NCBI GenBank assembly: GCA_027924585.1
Contig: BSBM01000319.1
Coordinates: forward strand, 4,245,001-4,309,000
Source of the DNA: Larix kaempferi
Lineage: Eukaryota; Streptophyta; Pinopsida; Pinales; Pinaceae
DNA: 64,000 nt
Reading direction: 5' to 3'
Shown: positions 10,341 through 22,638 of the stretch, one piece after another
Position numbering within the stretch: position 1 is the stretch's first letter
Layout: each line of letters opens with the position of its first letter
Position numbers and translations under genes: made by a program
Notes under the pieces: generated by a model
The model's database searches: none
Told to the model about the DNA's origin: nothing
The model's input: the letters and a program-made list of their open reading frames with translations, nothing else

Positions 10341-13040
10341 TCACACTCTGCATTTGAGTGATCTACATATCTATTCGTGCCATCTCCCGTCAGATGGGTC
10401 TACTGATATGAGCCTCAAGATCATTCGAACTCTATGGTGAGTTCCTTCTTGCATCCATCTAAGAGAATAATGTCATCTGTATATAGAAACCATCTTCAAC
10501 CTTGTAGCAAAGGTTGAAATCCGCATCACACATGGTGATCATTAAGCTCATCAAATGACTATTGATCTTGGGTACCCGTATAGAGATTTCTTCAATCGTG
10601 TGATTCTCTATCGAATCCTGGGAGTTTGCTCGATTTGCACTTCTTCTTCAATTACACCATTAAGAGAACGGTCTTGTCTATCCACTTGGAGCAAACATCT
10701 CATCATGATTCGCTCTCTTTCTAAGAGAATTCTCTAGCCATGAGCCTTCTATATTACATTTGATTTGTAAGTCTTCTTGTTGAAAATCCATCATTTGTTC
10801 GGTGTTCATCATCCTTCTTTTGTAGATCATAGCGCATGATCTTTCCTACAAATCAAATTTAATTACATGATTAGTAATACTTCATAATCATCAAATCATG
10901 CTGACATGATAACCTATTATGCATAATGATATGATTCACATAGTTATGCAACTATCTTGACCAATACGTTGGCACAACACTTTTCGATATCCTGTATGCA
11001 TACAATGGTTATCTAGATGCCTTCCATCTCTACCAGAACATACTATCAAGAGCGTACACCACTCTCAGCATGTCAGCAAAGAGGTTTCATTCTAGATAAG
11101 CAACAATGGAATGTGTGTCCAACTTACCCATCATATGCATATTAGTAGTATACTTGTTCAATGTTATATGAATGCTTACACTATGCATGATGTATTCTAG
11201 GAATACAAATATGCATACAACTATTACGAGCAATATCAATAACTATTCAGAGAAAATAACAACTCAAATACTTATCTTTTATGTTTTTGTGCTTGATCTC
11301 AATTTTCCCTTTATGATAGCATCATTATATGTCTTTGAACTTCTACCCATTATGTACCACTATGCATGCTTAAGTGTGTACTAGTTTCATCATTGTGTCT
11401 TTCCTCAATATCTCATACATAATCATACATTCATTAGTATAATCTTAATACTATCAAAAAATTATGATTCTAAATAATCTTAAGCATGTATGGTCATGAT
11501 CATTTCATACACAGGTATACATACCTAAGATCCTAATACAAAGTAGGATTCTAACTTGATATAGGAAAACATACCTGGATTATCATGGTTGGTTATGTCT
11601 AACATACCCAAACAATATCTTCTTTGTTCTATTCAATGATTTAGAGACCTTGTGCTAGTAACCTGCATATCTCATAAGTTACTCATAGTAGAACAAAATC
11701 ATACATACCTCGTAAGTAGGGCTTCTATGTGATCAAAGACTATGGATGAGTCTTTGTCTTCATGTCATCATGGTCATAGAACTTGATTTGTCTTTCTTGA
11801 TGTACCTTTCAAGTTAGCAGACAACATCATCCTTATACAATACCACAAGTGCATTAGTACAATCATAAGTGTCATAACCCTAATCAATGAATGTCCTCTA
11901 TAATTCACATGCATTCATAATTTTACTAAGGTGATCAGACAATCTAAAATTAATCATGATTGTACTAACCTAAATAATATGAAGACAAACATATTATGAA
12001 CTTAATCATGAAACATATTTCAAAACATACATGTATCTTCTCAAGTCATACCTGTTGAGTAGTCTCCTCTATAAGGGTAAAACCCTAACCATCCAAGGTA
12101 GATCACTTGTAAACATATTATATATGTTCATGGTTATATGATGGTAGAATATCGGTGCCATTTAAATCTCCTTCATTGCTGCCCTATGAGTCTCCCAACT
12201 TTGCTAGGGTTTCTTCTTACTTGGAAACCCTAATCTTCAATCTCCTTCCTCCCACAACATTTTGATGGAGGATTAATATCTATGATGAATGGATTCCAAA
12301 TCCATTATCAAAGTTTCCAATGTTACATCACGTGTCTCCAACATTGTATTAGGTCCGTCCATACCTAAAAACTGAAAACCCTAAGTGAGAGATTCTCCCT
12401 CTTTTTTGATTTCCTCCGTTGAGTCATTTCAGATGTGCCGTATTATTTCTGGTGCATTTCTGAAATTTAGGATCTGCAGAGTCTGAAACTTTGGCCTATG
12501 GTATCCTGACCTCTCATCTTTCCAACCCCATATTTTTTAGCTTTATTGGATTCTCCATCAGAGAGATATGCTCATTTTCCCAACATGACTTGTTAAAGGG
12601 ATGAAACAGCATAGCGAACTTGTACGGAGTGCCACGTGTCACTATTTCAACTTTAGCCTCTAAAAATCGTACCTATGAAACTAAAGTCTATGCCCTAACT
12701 GCAAATTTTTATGGAATTCCATTCGAAGCTTCCAATCCTAATATATGACCTGTTTCCCTAGGTCACCTATTTAGGACTGCATTTTGGAAGAGGCAGAAAG
12801 CCTAACTTGTACGGATCATATCTCAGAAATTACAACGAATCGAAGGCTGAAATTTGGACACAAGGTATAGGAAAATTTTATCTTCAACTTGTCCAATTTC
12901 CAGATCCTGAACTTGCGCCAAAACGGATTTATAGAGAAAGTTCCGCGATGACTTGGTTTTTCTATACAAAACCCTGACTTTCAAATTGTCGCAAGTGAGG
13001 CAAGTGTTGTAAGTGCCATACATTGCCTTCTTTCAGGCTA
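10341..13040 (-). other. CopA spacer with no recognisable gag, protease or integrase
   Basis: About 2.7 kb lies between the primer site and RT where a copia element normally encodes gag, protease and integrase. I see only short, AT-rich ORFs, such as 66 codons at 12823-13023. The sequence is similar to the CopC spacer (23352-26000) in reverse orientation; for example the 'gtacaagttagg' block and the 'gacctaggaaa' block occur in the same order. The family therefore appears to have spread with this structure. Confidence 0.65.
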
Positions 13041-13052
13041 GATCTGATACCA
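13041..13052 (-). promoter_or_regulatory. CopA primer-binding site (initiator Met tRNA)
   Basis: On the minus strand the sequence directly after the LTR is TGGTATCAGATC, one base different from the standard plant site TGGTATCAGAGC. It primes first-strand cDNA synthesis. Confidence 0.8.
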
Positions 13053-13584
13053 TGTTAAGATTCAATATGCTAAGATATATAATATCAATATTCCATTCAA
13101 TTTCACAACAATAGCATATACAGGATCACTGAAAGAACAACAAGCACAACATAAACACAAGAGACAAAATTTATCCAGGGAAACCCTCATGGGGTGGAAA
13201 ACCCTTCAAAGCTTCCTCAATATAGATGACCAACAAATACAAAGATGTAATCCCCAAAGAAGAGTTCCTTCTCCTCCCTTGCAGATCTCTCTCTCTCCTA
13301 TGCAAGTTTCACAAGTGAGTGTGTGTATGTTAAATGAGGAACACACCTCCTCATTTATACTTTACTTCACTTGAATTTTAACCCTAACTAGGTCGGCCCC
13401 AACTTGAACACTCAACATAATGATGACTGTGCCGACCCCACTAGGGAAGTCTAATAACCCAAGTTACCATATCTCGACGGAGGAATAAACATCTTCGGAT
13501 ATACAATAAAGTCCCGGTGGAGGAATGAAACATCTCCGGATAAAGTACAAATAGAATATTCTTAGAAGTTACAATATTTCAACA
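13053..13584 (-). repeat. CopA 5' LTR (532 bp)
   Basis: Plus-strand ends are TGTTAAG...TTCAACA, with TG/CA borders. The inner border touches the primer site. A TATA box (TATAAATGA on the minus strand) lies at 13351-13359. The LTR resembles that of CopC in its start (TGTTGA), in the repeated 'ggttattagac...ggggtcgg' blocks and in the TATA position. TCCGC follows at 13585-13589. Confidence 0.8.
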
Positions 13585-14267
13585 TCCGCAACCCGCAACC
13601 CGCAACTGCAGATTGTGGATTGCGAAAAAGGTCATTTGTTAGATAGAGTTGATCGTGATCCCGCAACCCGCAATGCGGATTGCAGACTGCGGGATGAAGG
13701 TATATGTTTAAAAAATAAACTTTCCGCATTTGTCTCCTGCTGCTTGCATGTTTTAATCTTGACCATTGATGTGTGTTGATCCTGCGGTTGTTATTGAATT
13801 GTCTTTATTTTGAATAATCATCTTTTCTTTGTCTTCTCTACCATTTTCGATTTTCAATCAGATTTTTTAACTATGACTTTCACCTGCGACCACGTGAACT
13901 GATAATCATTGATTCAACTAATTCATAGCTGATCAAGTGTTAAGATTTGACATGAATCATACGTGAATTATTGAAAAATTATCACGTCTTAATTCAATCC
14001 CTATCGACGCATGCTAGGTGTTATTTCAATACAAACGTGATAATTGCAAGTTCCAGATAGTGAGGTTATAGTTATACCAATTCATTACGTTCATCCATTC
14101 CTGGAATCTTAATTGTTTTCCTTGGGATTTGAACGTCAATGTGGATAGTTTGTTGGTCGTTATACTGCAATTGAAAGGTCTTCTTGGTTAAATTTTCACA
14201 AGTTTTCCTTCTGACAATTATGTTGTGAGCAATATGCAGGTAAATCATAAATCTGTGGTCAAATTTT
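13585..14267 (+). repeat. GyX 5' LTR, first part
   Basis: This stretch matches 55650-56295 in the right LTR, including the GC-rich 'gatcccgcaa' block and 'atgactttcacctgcgacca'. CopA cuts its left end and CopB its right end. The left end holds extra CCCGCAA units that the right copy lacks. A hairpin-forming sequence is described separately. Confidence 0.8.
13658..13695. repeat. Inverted repeat in GyX 5' LTR
   Basis: ATCCCGCA (13658-13665) pairs with TGCGGGAT (13688-13695), with CCCGCAA and TGCGGATTGC units inside. The equivalent in the right LTR (55698-55728) is a perfect 9-bp stem with a 13-base loop. Confidence 0.6.
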
Positions 14268-14971
14268 TGTAAAATTAGTCACAGCAGATCTAATGAACAA
14301 GTAAATCAATCACAATAGATGAAACTCAGAAAAATGGTGTAAAACTGTGCAAAACATGTATCAGTGCTCAATATCCCAATGAGGGTGAATAATTACAATA
14401 CAATACAGTAACAATGACTGAGCAATTCAAATTTCCTAAGGAGGTCATTCGAATCACTGAATGGAGTAGCTTGACTCCAACTAGGAGTCATCATCATCAA
14501 TCAGTGATGGTCATTAATGCACAAGAACCAGTCATCCAGGTGTCAATCTGAGTCTAACAGAGTGTAACATGTGTAACTGAAGTGTGTAGCACTGATATAG
14601 GGAAGTGGGCTTAGTGGAGGGCACATGGGAGGCTAACTGAAGTCAGAACAAGTCATCTAGTCAATCTGGAGGTCCAACAGAGTGAAACAGTCAATCGGGA
14701 GTGAAACTAGCCTCAAATCAGGGAGAATCAGAGCTAACTGATTGTAACTGAAGTGGTAGGTGAAGAAGTGTGCCCTTCTCTGGAAGTAGGTGAGAAGTGG
14801 GCGCCTTCCTGACTAGGAGGGCTAATGAACTGATGTAAGAAGCTCCCGGGTGCTAGAATAAGGTGGCTAAGGTGCTGGAGGAATCAACCTGGTGACTGGG
14901 ATGCATGCAAAGTGCATGCAAACCCTAATTGCATGCAAGATCCTGAAAAAGATGATGTGGATATCCGAACA
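14268..14971 (-). repeat. CopB 3' LTR (704 bp)
   Basis: Plus-strand ends are TGTAAAATTAG...TATCCGAACA. It matches 19608-20342 over its length. On the minus strand its start (TGTTCGG) follows the polypurine tract directly. Confidence 0.92.
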
Positions 14972-14983
14972 CCCCCCCTCAAG
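14972..14983 (-). promoter_or_regulatory. CopB polypurine tract
   Basis: On the minus strand CTTGAGGGGGGG ends exactly at the LTR start and would prime plus-strand synthesis. A second CTTGAGGGGGG-like tract lies at about 15114-15126. The 160 bp between the tracts is non-coding. Confidence 0.75.
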
Positions 14984-15144
14984 ATAGACTATGATGTGCA
15001 AAAAATAATGTGGGGCCCTGATAACTAAGACCAAAGGTCACCCCAATACAATAATCCAAAAAATGTTGAAAATAAACTAAGTGAGGAAAGAGGGAAAACC
15101 CAGTGGGAAGAAATCCCCCCCTCAAGCTAAAGCATAATAATGGA

Positions 15145-17267
15145 TCAATCTGTCTCCACCATGATGGAACTCACCCCCAACAGTGAACGGAGGTAAGAGA
15201 ACTTCTTCTCAGTGAAGCTCTTGGTGAAGATGTCTGCAATTTTCTCATCTGTAGGGCAATATTGCAGAATGATGGTGCGATCATGCACCAACTGTCGAAT
15301 GTAATGCATATGGATCTCAATGTGTTTGGTCCTCTGCCACTGAACTGGATCTATGGAGATCTTGATAGCACTTTGATTGTCACAAAATAGGACAGTCGAA
15401 GTAGTGCCACCAAAACCAAACTCGGAAATAATACCCTGCAACCAAACTGCCTGAATGCAGGCATTGACTGCTCCTCGATACTCTGCCTGTGCTGAAGAAA
15501 GTGCAATGGCTGCCTTATTTTTGCTGGACCAGCAAATAGCACCATGAACAATCATGAAAACATAACCGGAAGTGGACTTCCGATCAATGCTATCACCTGC
15601 CCAATCTGAATCAGTAAAACCAATGAAATCAAGCTCAGAATCTGCAGCATAATGTATGCCAAAATGTTTCGTACCTTGCACATACTGCAACATCCGCTTG
15701 GCTGCTCACCAATGAATCTCATGGGGCTGCTACATATACCTTGACATGACACTCACGGCATATGAAATATCAGGACTTGAGTGTGTCAAATAAAGTAGTG
15801 AACCATTCAACTGTCGATACATACTGCAATCTGCAAGCGGTGTAGAATCTCCCTCCTCAAGACTGATTCCTGAGAGGAATGGGAATGGGGCTTCCTTACA
15901 TTCAGCAATATTAAACTTCAATAACAGGTTGGAAGCATATTTTTGCTAATATATAGTGATCCCATCAAAATTTTGAGCTATCTCGAAGCCCAAAAAGTGA
16001 CTCAGCAAGCCCAAATCGCTCATGTCAAAAGCTAGATTTAAGGCAGTTTTTAGCTTGTTTATTGAAGTAAGAGTGCTACCAGTAATGAGAAGATCATCAA
16101 CATAAAGTAAAATAACCAACAAATTACCTTTAACTCACTGAAGATACACATTCGGATCAGATTTGCATCTTTGGAAATTCTGAGAAAGAAGGAAGGAGTC
16201 CATCTTTGCGTACCAAGCTCTTGGGGCCTGTTTTAACCCATACAAACATTTCTTCAATCTGCAAACTAATGATGGATCTGATGTGTAGCCCTATGGCTGC
16301 TGCATATATACCTCTTCAGCGAGGTCTCCATGTAGAAATGCACTCTTCACATCCATGTGGTGCACTTCCCAGTGCTTGGATGCGGAAATAGCCAAAACAA
16401 GGCGGATGGAATCCATTTTTGCAACCGGTGCAAAGGTCTCAATGTAGTCCACTCCTTGGACTTGGGAGAAACCTTTTTCCACCAAAATTTCTTTGTATTT
16501 GCTGATAGATTCATCAGCAGCAAGTTTCGTGCGGTAGACCCATTTACACTTCACTAATTTTCTTCCAGGTGGAAGAGAAACTAGCTCCCATGTATTGTTC
16601 TTTTGAAGAGAACTGTACTCTTCATCCATGGCACTTTGCCATCTCGGATCTCGGTGGGCAGAATAGTATGATGTGGGATCTTAACCAGTCATCAAATAAC
16701 AAATCTCAGGAAGTAATGGATCAGAAATTGAAAGAGCCATACCTGCTCTTTGAAAGTCTGCTCTTGTTCGTCTTGGATCAGCAGGATTTCCAAGGTTCGA
16801 ACCAGCAGATTGAAGAGTGTTTTGGGCCCACTTTGGTAAATGAGGAGGATCATAATGGTCGGATTCCGAACCTGATATGTCATGATCATCATTTTCTTCT
16901 AAAATATCAGAAATATCAGAACTCATACCTTCATTATCGCTGCACGGATCTTATTCTGGTGAAGGCGGTGAAACAGCAGTTTCTTCCTCAACTAGTTGCA
17001 ATTCTTGAAGTGGTTCTTCAAATTGCACACTACTCTCTATGAATATATTTTTAGATCTGATATCCATGAGTTTATATACTTTTTATTCTTCCCCATATCC
17101 TATCATTATGCACTCAATACTTTGTGGATCAAAAGCTCGTCTCTTCTTGGAAGGAATTCTAGCCCATGCAGTAGAGCCAAAACTCTCAAATTTGACACAT
17201 CTGGTTTGTGACCAAAGAATGCTTCGAAAGGAGTCATACCTTTCACGGATGAATGTGGAACACGGTT
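15145..17267 (-). pseudogene. CopB reverse transcriptase-RNase H with upstream linker
   Basis: From the upper end: an acidic linker after integrase (16681-17267), then RT with 'NNTWELVSLPPGRKLVKCKW', 'YIETFAPVAKMDSIRLVLA', 'VHHMDVKSAFLHGDL' and a legible Y-V-D-D-L-L near 16090. RNase H follows with 'FTDSDWAGDSIDRKSTSGYV', 'SSAQAEYRGAVNACIQAVW', 'VLFCDNQSAIKIS' and 'TDEKIADIFTKSF', ending at 15145. In-frame stops occur in the middle (about 15730-16290) and at 16680. It is the second half of one pol polyprotein with the region at 17268-19223. Confidence 0.9.
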
Positions 17268-19223
17268 CTATATGTATGAAGCAACATTGATTTCTTCAGC
17301 CCAAAGATTTGCAGCCAAACCTTTTGATTCAATCATGCATGTAGCCATCTCTTTCAGTGACCGATTTTTCCTTTCCGCTACACCGTTCTGCTGGGGTGTG
17401 TAGGGAACTGTATGTTGGATCTGAATTCCGCTTTGGGCACAAATTTGTAGCAACATGGCCTTAATATATTCTCCACCATTATTAGATCTAAGAGCTTTGA
17501 TCTTGCTCTCAGTGGCGGTCTCAACAGAAGCCTTAAAATCCTTGAATTTTCCAAGCACTTCTGACTTGTTTTTGAGAAAAAATACCCATGTAAAGCGGGA
17601 AAAATCATCAATAAATGTCAAAACATACCTTGAACCATTTAATGACGTATGGGGCAGCGGACCACTGATATCAGAATGTATCAGCCCCAAAACTGTAGAA
17701 GCTCTGATAGCTTTGCCGCGGTCGAATCTGTGCTCGGGGTGCTTCCCAATAATGCAACCAGTGCATATTCCCTTCGAGGAACGGAGTTGTGGAAGACCAT
17801 CTACCATGGAATTGTTTGATAACAGCAGCAAATACTTATAATTAATATGTCCAAATATTTCATGCCAAATCCTACTAACCTCATTACCATGTGTGCGAAG
17901 AGCAGTGGGCTTTGCAAGCGGAATAAAGTGTGAAAACTCATAGCATTTTGCAGTGTGGTTCGCCTTTCCGACTACAACAGGTCTTCCACTTTTGATATCA
18001 GAAATTTCAACTGTATTAGGGATGAATGTAACTTGATTCGGTTCACCAGTGTGTGTAATTTGATACACATAAAGAATATTTGAAGCCAAGGAAGGCACAT
18101 AGAGAACATTCTGAAAGCTTCCATGATCTTCATGAATCATACCTTTGCCCTTTGAAGAAATTTTTGAGTCATCTCCCAAATGGATGGGGATGGAGCTGTT
18201 TGGATCGAATGAAGAAAAAGAATCAATATTTTCAGCCATATGATTTGATGCACTCGAATCTATCAAGAGAGTAGTGGGCTTCGAAACAGTTGTCATGAGT
18301 GCTTGTCCTCTTTCATGATCATCATTCCTATCCTTCTTCCTTGCACCGTCAGGAAGAGTTATGTTGTTCTTTTCCAAAAGGAGGGCCATTTGATCTATAG
18401 TCTTCTTCATACATGAAATTTTGGGATGAAATCCATGGTTGCAATAAGTACATTTAGATTTTTGGTTACCTTCTTTGCCCTTTTGCTTGAACTTCGAACT
18501 GGATGGTGCATCCGTCTGTTTTCCTTTCTCTCTTTGCTTGTGAGGTTCGAATTTGGGCTTCTCCTTCTTTTGCTTTCCTTTACTATTCGAGATCTTGGGT
18601 CCTTGAACATATAGGGCTGAATCTTTGGAGCTTATGGACCCCATTTGAATCAACTTATCATGCTCTTCCGTGACAGACTCAATGAAGGCATTCAAGGTAG
18701 GCATCTTCCAATTCGGGGTAGTTAGCCGACCGGAATTTAAAGTAGAGACAAATACCGAATAATCTTTACCAAGCTTGCTGAGAATGGAGAGGATCAATTT
18801 CTTATCCTCTTTGATAACTCCACTATTCTTCAACTGCATGTTCAAGTTCTTGAATTTTGTGAAGAATTCATTAATGGTCTCGAAATTCTCAGGACTAAGG
18901 GAAATCAATTCATTCTCTAATTGAAAAGCCCTAAGCTCGTCCTCCTTGCAAAATAGTGTTTCAAGCTGCTCCCATATAGATTTTGGAGTCTTCAATCCGC
19001 TGAGATGGAAGTGAAGATCTTTGGAGATGGAGAGACAAAGAAGACCACAAGCTTCATCAAGCTTGTTGTAGTGTTTGGTTCTATCTGACAAGGTGTTTGG
19101 CTCCAATTCAAGACCAAGAGTGACTCGGTAGTAACCTTTTGAACGTAATATGATCTCCATATCTTCTTTCCAATCAAAATAATTGAATGGGGTGAGGATA
19201 GGATTTGAAGAAGAGTATTCCAT
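17268..19223 (-). pseudogene. CopB gag-protease-integrase polyprotein
   Basis: I take the ATG at 19221-19223 ('MEYSSSNPILTPFNYFDWK') as the start, since the longer ORF to 19283 needs a TTG. Domains in order: copia Gag ('WEQLETLFCKEDELRAFQLE'), one CCHC knuckle 'CTYCNHGFHPKISC', protease 'LLIDSSASNHM', the GAG-pre-integrase zinc region ('WHEIFGHINYKYL', 'CTGCIIGKH') and the integrase core with 'LIHSDISGPLP', 'FIDDFSRFTWVFF' and 'QQNGVAERKN'. Two catalytic sites are altered: the protease reads D-S-S where D-S/T-G is usual, and the second integrase Asp is Asn ('RSNNGGEY'). The frame stops at 17268, inside the integrase C-terminal part. Confidence 0.93.
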
Positions 19224-19594
19224 TGCTAGGAGCGAGTGCACATTGATCTCGAAATGTTTGTAAGGGAAAAGTAGCGAATGCAATTGATGGAGACAATAAC
19301 CTGCAAATCACAATAAAACCAAGAACAATGAGGTCGAACAATCCACCCTTTTAGAGTCGCATCACACCTGGGATTGGATATCAAGCAATGTTGAATAGGT
19401 CCAATGTATCAGATCCAGGATTTATGTGGAAACTCAAGCTTCTGGAGTGGTATTGGAAGTATTTTTAAGCTTTGCATGCACAGGAGCGAATCCCCTTGAG
19501 ATCTTTCATGCCAAAACTTTTTGTAATTTTTGAGCAAATTCACTCAAATCCTCTTGTAGAAACACCTGTAGAAAAGAGATCTTGTCCCTACAAT
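19224..19594 (-). other. CopB leader between primer site and gag
   Basis: About 370 bp of untranslated leader. I see no ORF or structure that I can name. Confidence 0.6.
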
Positions 19595-19607
19595 GGCTCT
19601 GATACCA
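19595..19607 (-). promoter_or_regulatory. CopB primer-binding site (initiator Met tRNA)
   Basis: On the minus strand TGGTATCAGAGCC directly follows the LTR end, a perfect match to the standard plant initiator-Met primer site. Confidence 0.93.
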
Positions 19608-20342
19608 TGTAAAATTAGTCACAGCAGATCTAATGAACAAGTAAATCAATCACAATAGATGAAACTCAGAAAAATGGTGTAAAACTATGCAAAACATGCA
19701 TCAGTGCTCAATATCCCAATGAGGGTGAATAATTACAATACAATACAGTAACAATAACTGAGCAATTCGAATTTCCTAAGGAGGTCATTCAAATCAGTGA
19801 ATGGAGTAGCTTGACTGCAACTAGGAGTCCTCATCATCAATCAGTAGTGGTCATCAATGCACAAGAACCAGTCATCCAGGTGTCAATCTAAGTCTAACTG
19901 AGTGTAACATGTATAACTGAAGTGTGTAGCACTGATATAGGGAAGTGGGCTTAGTGGAGGGCGCATGGGAGGCTAACTGAAGTCAAAACAAGTCATCTAT
20001 TCAATCTGGAGGTCCAACGGAGTGAAACAGTCAATCGGGAGTGAAACTAGCCTCAAATAAGGGAGAATCGGAGCTAACTGATTGTAACTGAAGTGGAACT
20101 GTAGTGGTAGGTGAAGAAGTGCACCCTTCTCTGGCAGTAGGTGAGAAGTGGGTGCCTTCCTGACTAGGAGAGCTAATGAACTGATGTAAGAAGCTCCCGG
20201 GTGCTAGAATAAGGTGGCTAAGGTGCTGGAGGGATCAACTTAGTGACTAGGATGCATGCAAAGTGCATGCAAACCCTAGAATTTGCATGCAAACCCTAAT
20301 TGCATGCAAGATCCTGAAAAAGATGACGTGGATATCCGAATA
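19608..20342 (-). repeat. CopB 5' LTR (735 bp)
   Basis: Plus-strand start is TGTAAAATTAG. The end reads CCGAATA where the left copy has CCGAACA, so the terminal CA is mutated. Compared with the left LTR it carries an extra short block near 20095 and a duplicated 'tgcatgcaaaccct' unit near 20265-20295. Confidence 0.92.
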
Positions 20343-21742
20343 GTTTTGTCAAAACAAAGAGCTGCATCCTCTTCTATATCAAGAACCTGTGTCGCCACCT
20401 TTTGATGCAGGTGTTCCCGATGAAAGCGACAGAAGTGAAGAAGAACCTGCGATTAGATCCATCTAAATACAATTCCCTCAGAAGAAGAGAAGGAACATCA
20501 CTGAAAATCAAGATGATCAAGACAATACCATTATCCAGGATTTTATAATCAATGAAGTACCTATTGCTCCATTAATTCCTTTGAAGGAGGAACAAGTGGC
20601 CGACTTTTCAGTTTTTAACGACGTTGTTGAAAATCATAAATCTCCTAAAAGATATTTTTCAGCCCACTTACTATCCGTCACAGATAGCTAGTAGACTGTA
20701 GTTAACTCCCACAGTTTGTTACGGGATGTTCCTCGAAATCATGTGATGAATATTTTCTGAAATCTTTGTGAAATATTCTCTATGAACCACCCTATATGAT
20801 GATATGATTAGAATAGTCTAATTTTGTAAATCCATGTTTTCATGGGAAATTTATCCTTTGTAATTATCTTCTAATTATTATTTAAAGGGATAGAAGTCTC
20901 ATGGGGAAAGAGGGGGGAGATAATCACCAGAGAAGGACTGGAGAAACGTTATTTCACTTGTGATCTTGTAATTTCTTACAGACCAATGAATCAAAGTTAG
21001 TTTCTTTTGCCATCTTCTTTGTGTAAGTTATCAAATTTATTTAATGATGTTTGATTTCTTCACCTTAATTATCAATTAAGACTCTTGATTTTGTAGCTAA
21101 TCATTAATGCATTGATCTATGGTTCGGATTTGTCTTAATTCATGATCTTTGCATATTTATGTTTTAATTGAATTTATTTAATTAAAATCTTTATCTATTT
21201 CTGCAAATGATTCACAGAAACTATATATGTTAATTTTTCAATTGACATTCAAGTTACAGGGTAAATTTGTATGTGCTTAACCCTCAGATTGTTATCAATT
21301 GATTTTCATTATCTGATTATGCTTTGAGTTAATGAGTGTTGATCCTTTTTCACATTTATGTCAAAACTGCTGATAAGGCTTATTAAATATTGAAAACAAG
21401 TTATCCTGCACACAAACAAGACACTCTTCTTTAGATTAGATCTAACTTAACCTAGATTTCCTTTTAGTTAGCTTAGATTTCTTTCTAGGTTCTTTCTAGG
21501 TAGATCCTTGTCTAGAGTTAGCACATTTTCTTCTTCCCTCACAGGAAGAACAGATCCTTTTGGATTGAAACCCATAAGTGCCAGCGGAGGCCTTTGTATC
21601 CATGGGAGATTACTATTCCAAATAGGCTGGGGATAGAACTGTCCTTGCGTAGGACCTTTTGGAGCTTTTCGGTCTGGATTTTCACCCACTGTTGTTATCC
21701 TTAGAACCCATTCCAGCAACCTACACATCTGAGGCTTCAACA
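20343..21742 (+). repeat. GyX 5' LTR, second part
   Basis: This matches 56296-57691 of the right LTR up to '...ggcttcaaca', where the two copies diverge. That defines the LTR 3' end at 21742 (CA). It includes the first LTR copy of a small ORF (20348-20690 equivalent to 56268-56645), here with an in-frame stop at the 'ccatctaaat' position near 20464. Confidence 0.85.
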
Positions 21743-22090
21743 AATGGAACTAGAAGGAGGGATTGAAGTAATATATGCCTAAACAAAACACCAATAAACC
21801 TCCTCCATCAAGAATACCGGTTGTCACCCGTAGTCACAAGCAGGCATCAACCTCTGCAGAACAACCGATACAAGACCCAACCGTCATTCCTGCCACCCCT
21901 ATAATAGAGTAGGAAACTAGAAGGGGCGATATTATTTTTCGTATCACCCACTAGGGGACCCCTTACACTCAAGAAAATACTTAAAGGTTATTCTGATAGT
22001 GTTGCTAGGTTACAACGAAGGATCGTTGAAAAGTGTAACCAAGGGTTAGCAACAATTCATCACCAGAACACCGACCCACAAGCTAATAAC
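21743..22090 (+). other. GyX leader with unassigned primer site
   Basis: After the LTR end, two bases precede TGGAACTAGAAGGAGGG, which starts with TGG as primer sites do. I cannot match it to a tRNA with confidence. The rest is a leader without a clear ORF. Confidence 0.4.
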
Positions 22091-22638
22091 TTGAATAATC
22101 AAAATTCAGATCACTCAAACCCTGAACAACATAATTCACCTTGCCATGATCTGCTTCCTGATTTCGATCTTGATATATTATTCATCGAAAGAGAGAAATA
22201 TCAACCAAACGTTTCCACAGGTGGACCACCACCAACGCCTCCTTCATCTTCATCTTCCTCATCCCACGAATCATCTGGTAGTGATTCGTCATCTAGTTCA
22301 GATTCAGAAGACATACCCATGGCTGAAGGTGCAAACAGGCCCTGGCTGGACCAAGATGCTGTATTCGTTGTTGGTGAACAACATAGACTGCCCAAAAACC
22401 CTGAGAAATGGCTCCCCAAGTTTAATCATGATGACAAATCACCTGCCCTTGATCACATCAAAACCTTCATGCAGGCTATTAGGATTAGGAATGTCATTCA
22501 CGAGGATGTAGTTTGTAGATTGTTCGCATACAATTTCGAGGGAAAAGCATCCACATGGTACTTTTCCCTATAAGCCCGTTCCATTCCTTCATGGGATGAC
22601 TTCAAAAAACTCTTTATCCAGAAATTTGGAGATGATAA
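22091..22638 (+). pseudogene. GyX gag, N-terminal part
   Basis: The first ATG at 22091 opens a frame with a Ser/Pro-rich acidic segment and then a capsid-like domain: 'PEKWLPKFNHDDKSPALDHI' and 'FAYNFEGKASTWYF'. A TAA at 22571-22573 interrupts the frame, after which 'WDDFKKLFIQKFGDD' continues to the CopC insertion at 22639. The rest of the domain resumes at 29612 past the GATAA duplication. It belongs to a Ty3/gypsy Gag family different from GyA/GyB/GyC. Confidence 0.8.

Larger units (their letters stand above)
8823..13584 (-). mobile_element. CopA: partial Ty1/copia retrotransposon lacking gag and integrase
   Basis: Read on the minus strand it has a 5' LTR (13053-13584), an initiator-Met primer site, a 2.7-kb non-coding spacer, RT-RNase H (9290-10340) and a GATGAT minisatellite (8823-9260). 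The 3' LTR is missing, cut off by GyA. Structure and sequence match CopC, which is on the other strand, so both belong to one family. Its right end is inserted in the GyX 5' LTR; the adjoining TCCGC (13585-13589) is the expected but unpaired target duplication. Confidence 0.8.
14268..20342 (-). mobile_element. CopB: full-length but decayed Ty1/copia retrotransposon
   Basis: Both LTRs (14268-14971 and 19608-20342), an initiator-Met primer site, a polypurine tract and a gag-protease-integrase-RT-RNase H order on the minus strand identify a Ty1/copia element. It splits the GyX LTR at a T-rich site, with ATTTT on the left (14263-14267) and GTTTT on the right (20343-20347), a 4/5 target duplication. 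The two LTRs differ by substitutions and by two insertions in the right copy. Confidence 0.92.

Noticed and set aside
13041-13052. tRNA gene fragments at the TGGTATCAGA sites
   Set aside because: Only the 12-13 bases complementary to a tRNA 3' end are present, next to LTRs; these are primer sites, not tRNA genes.
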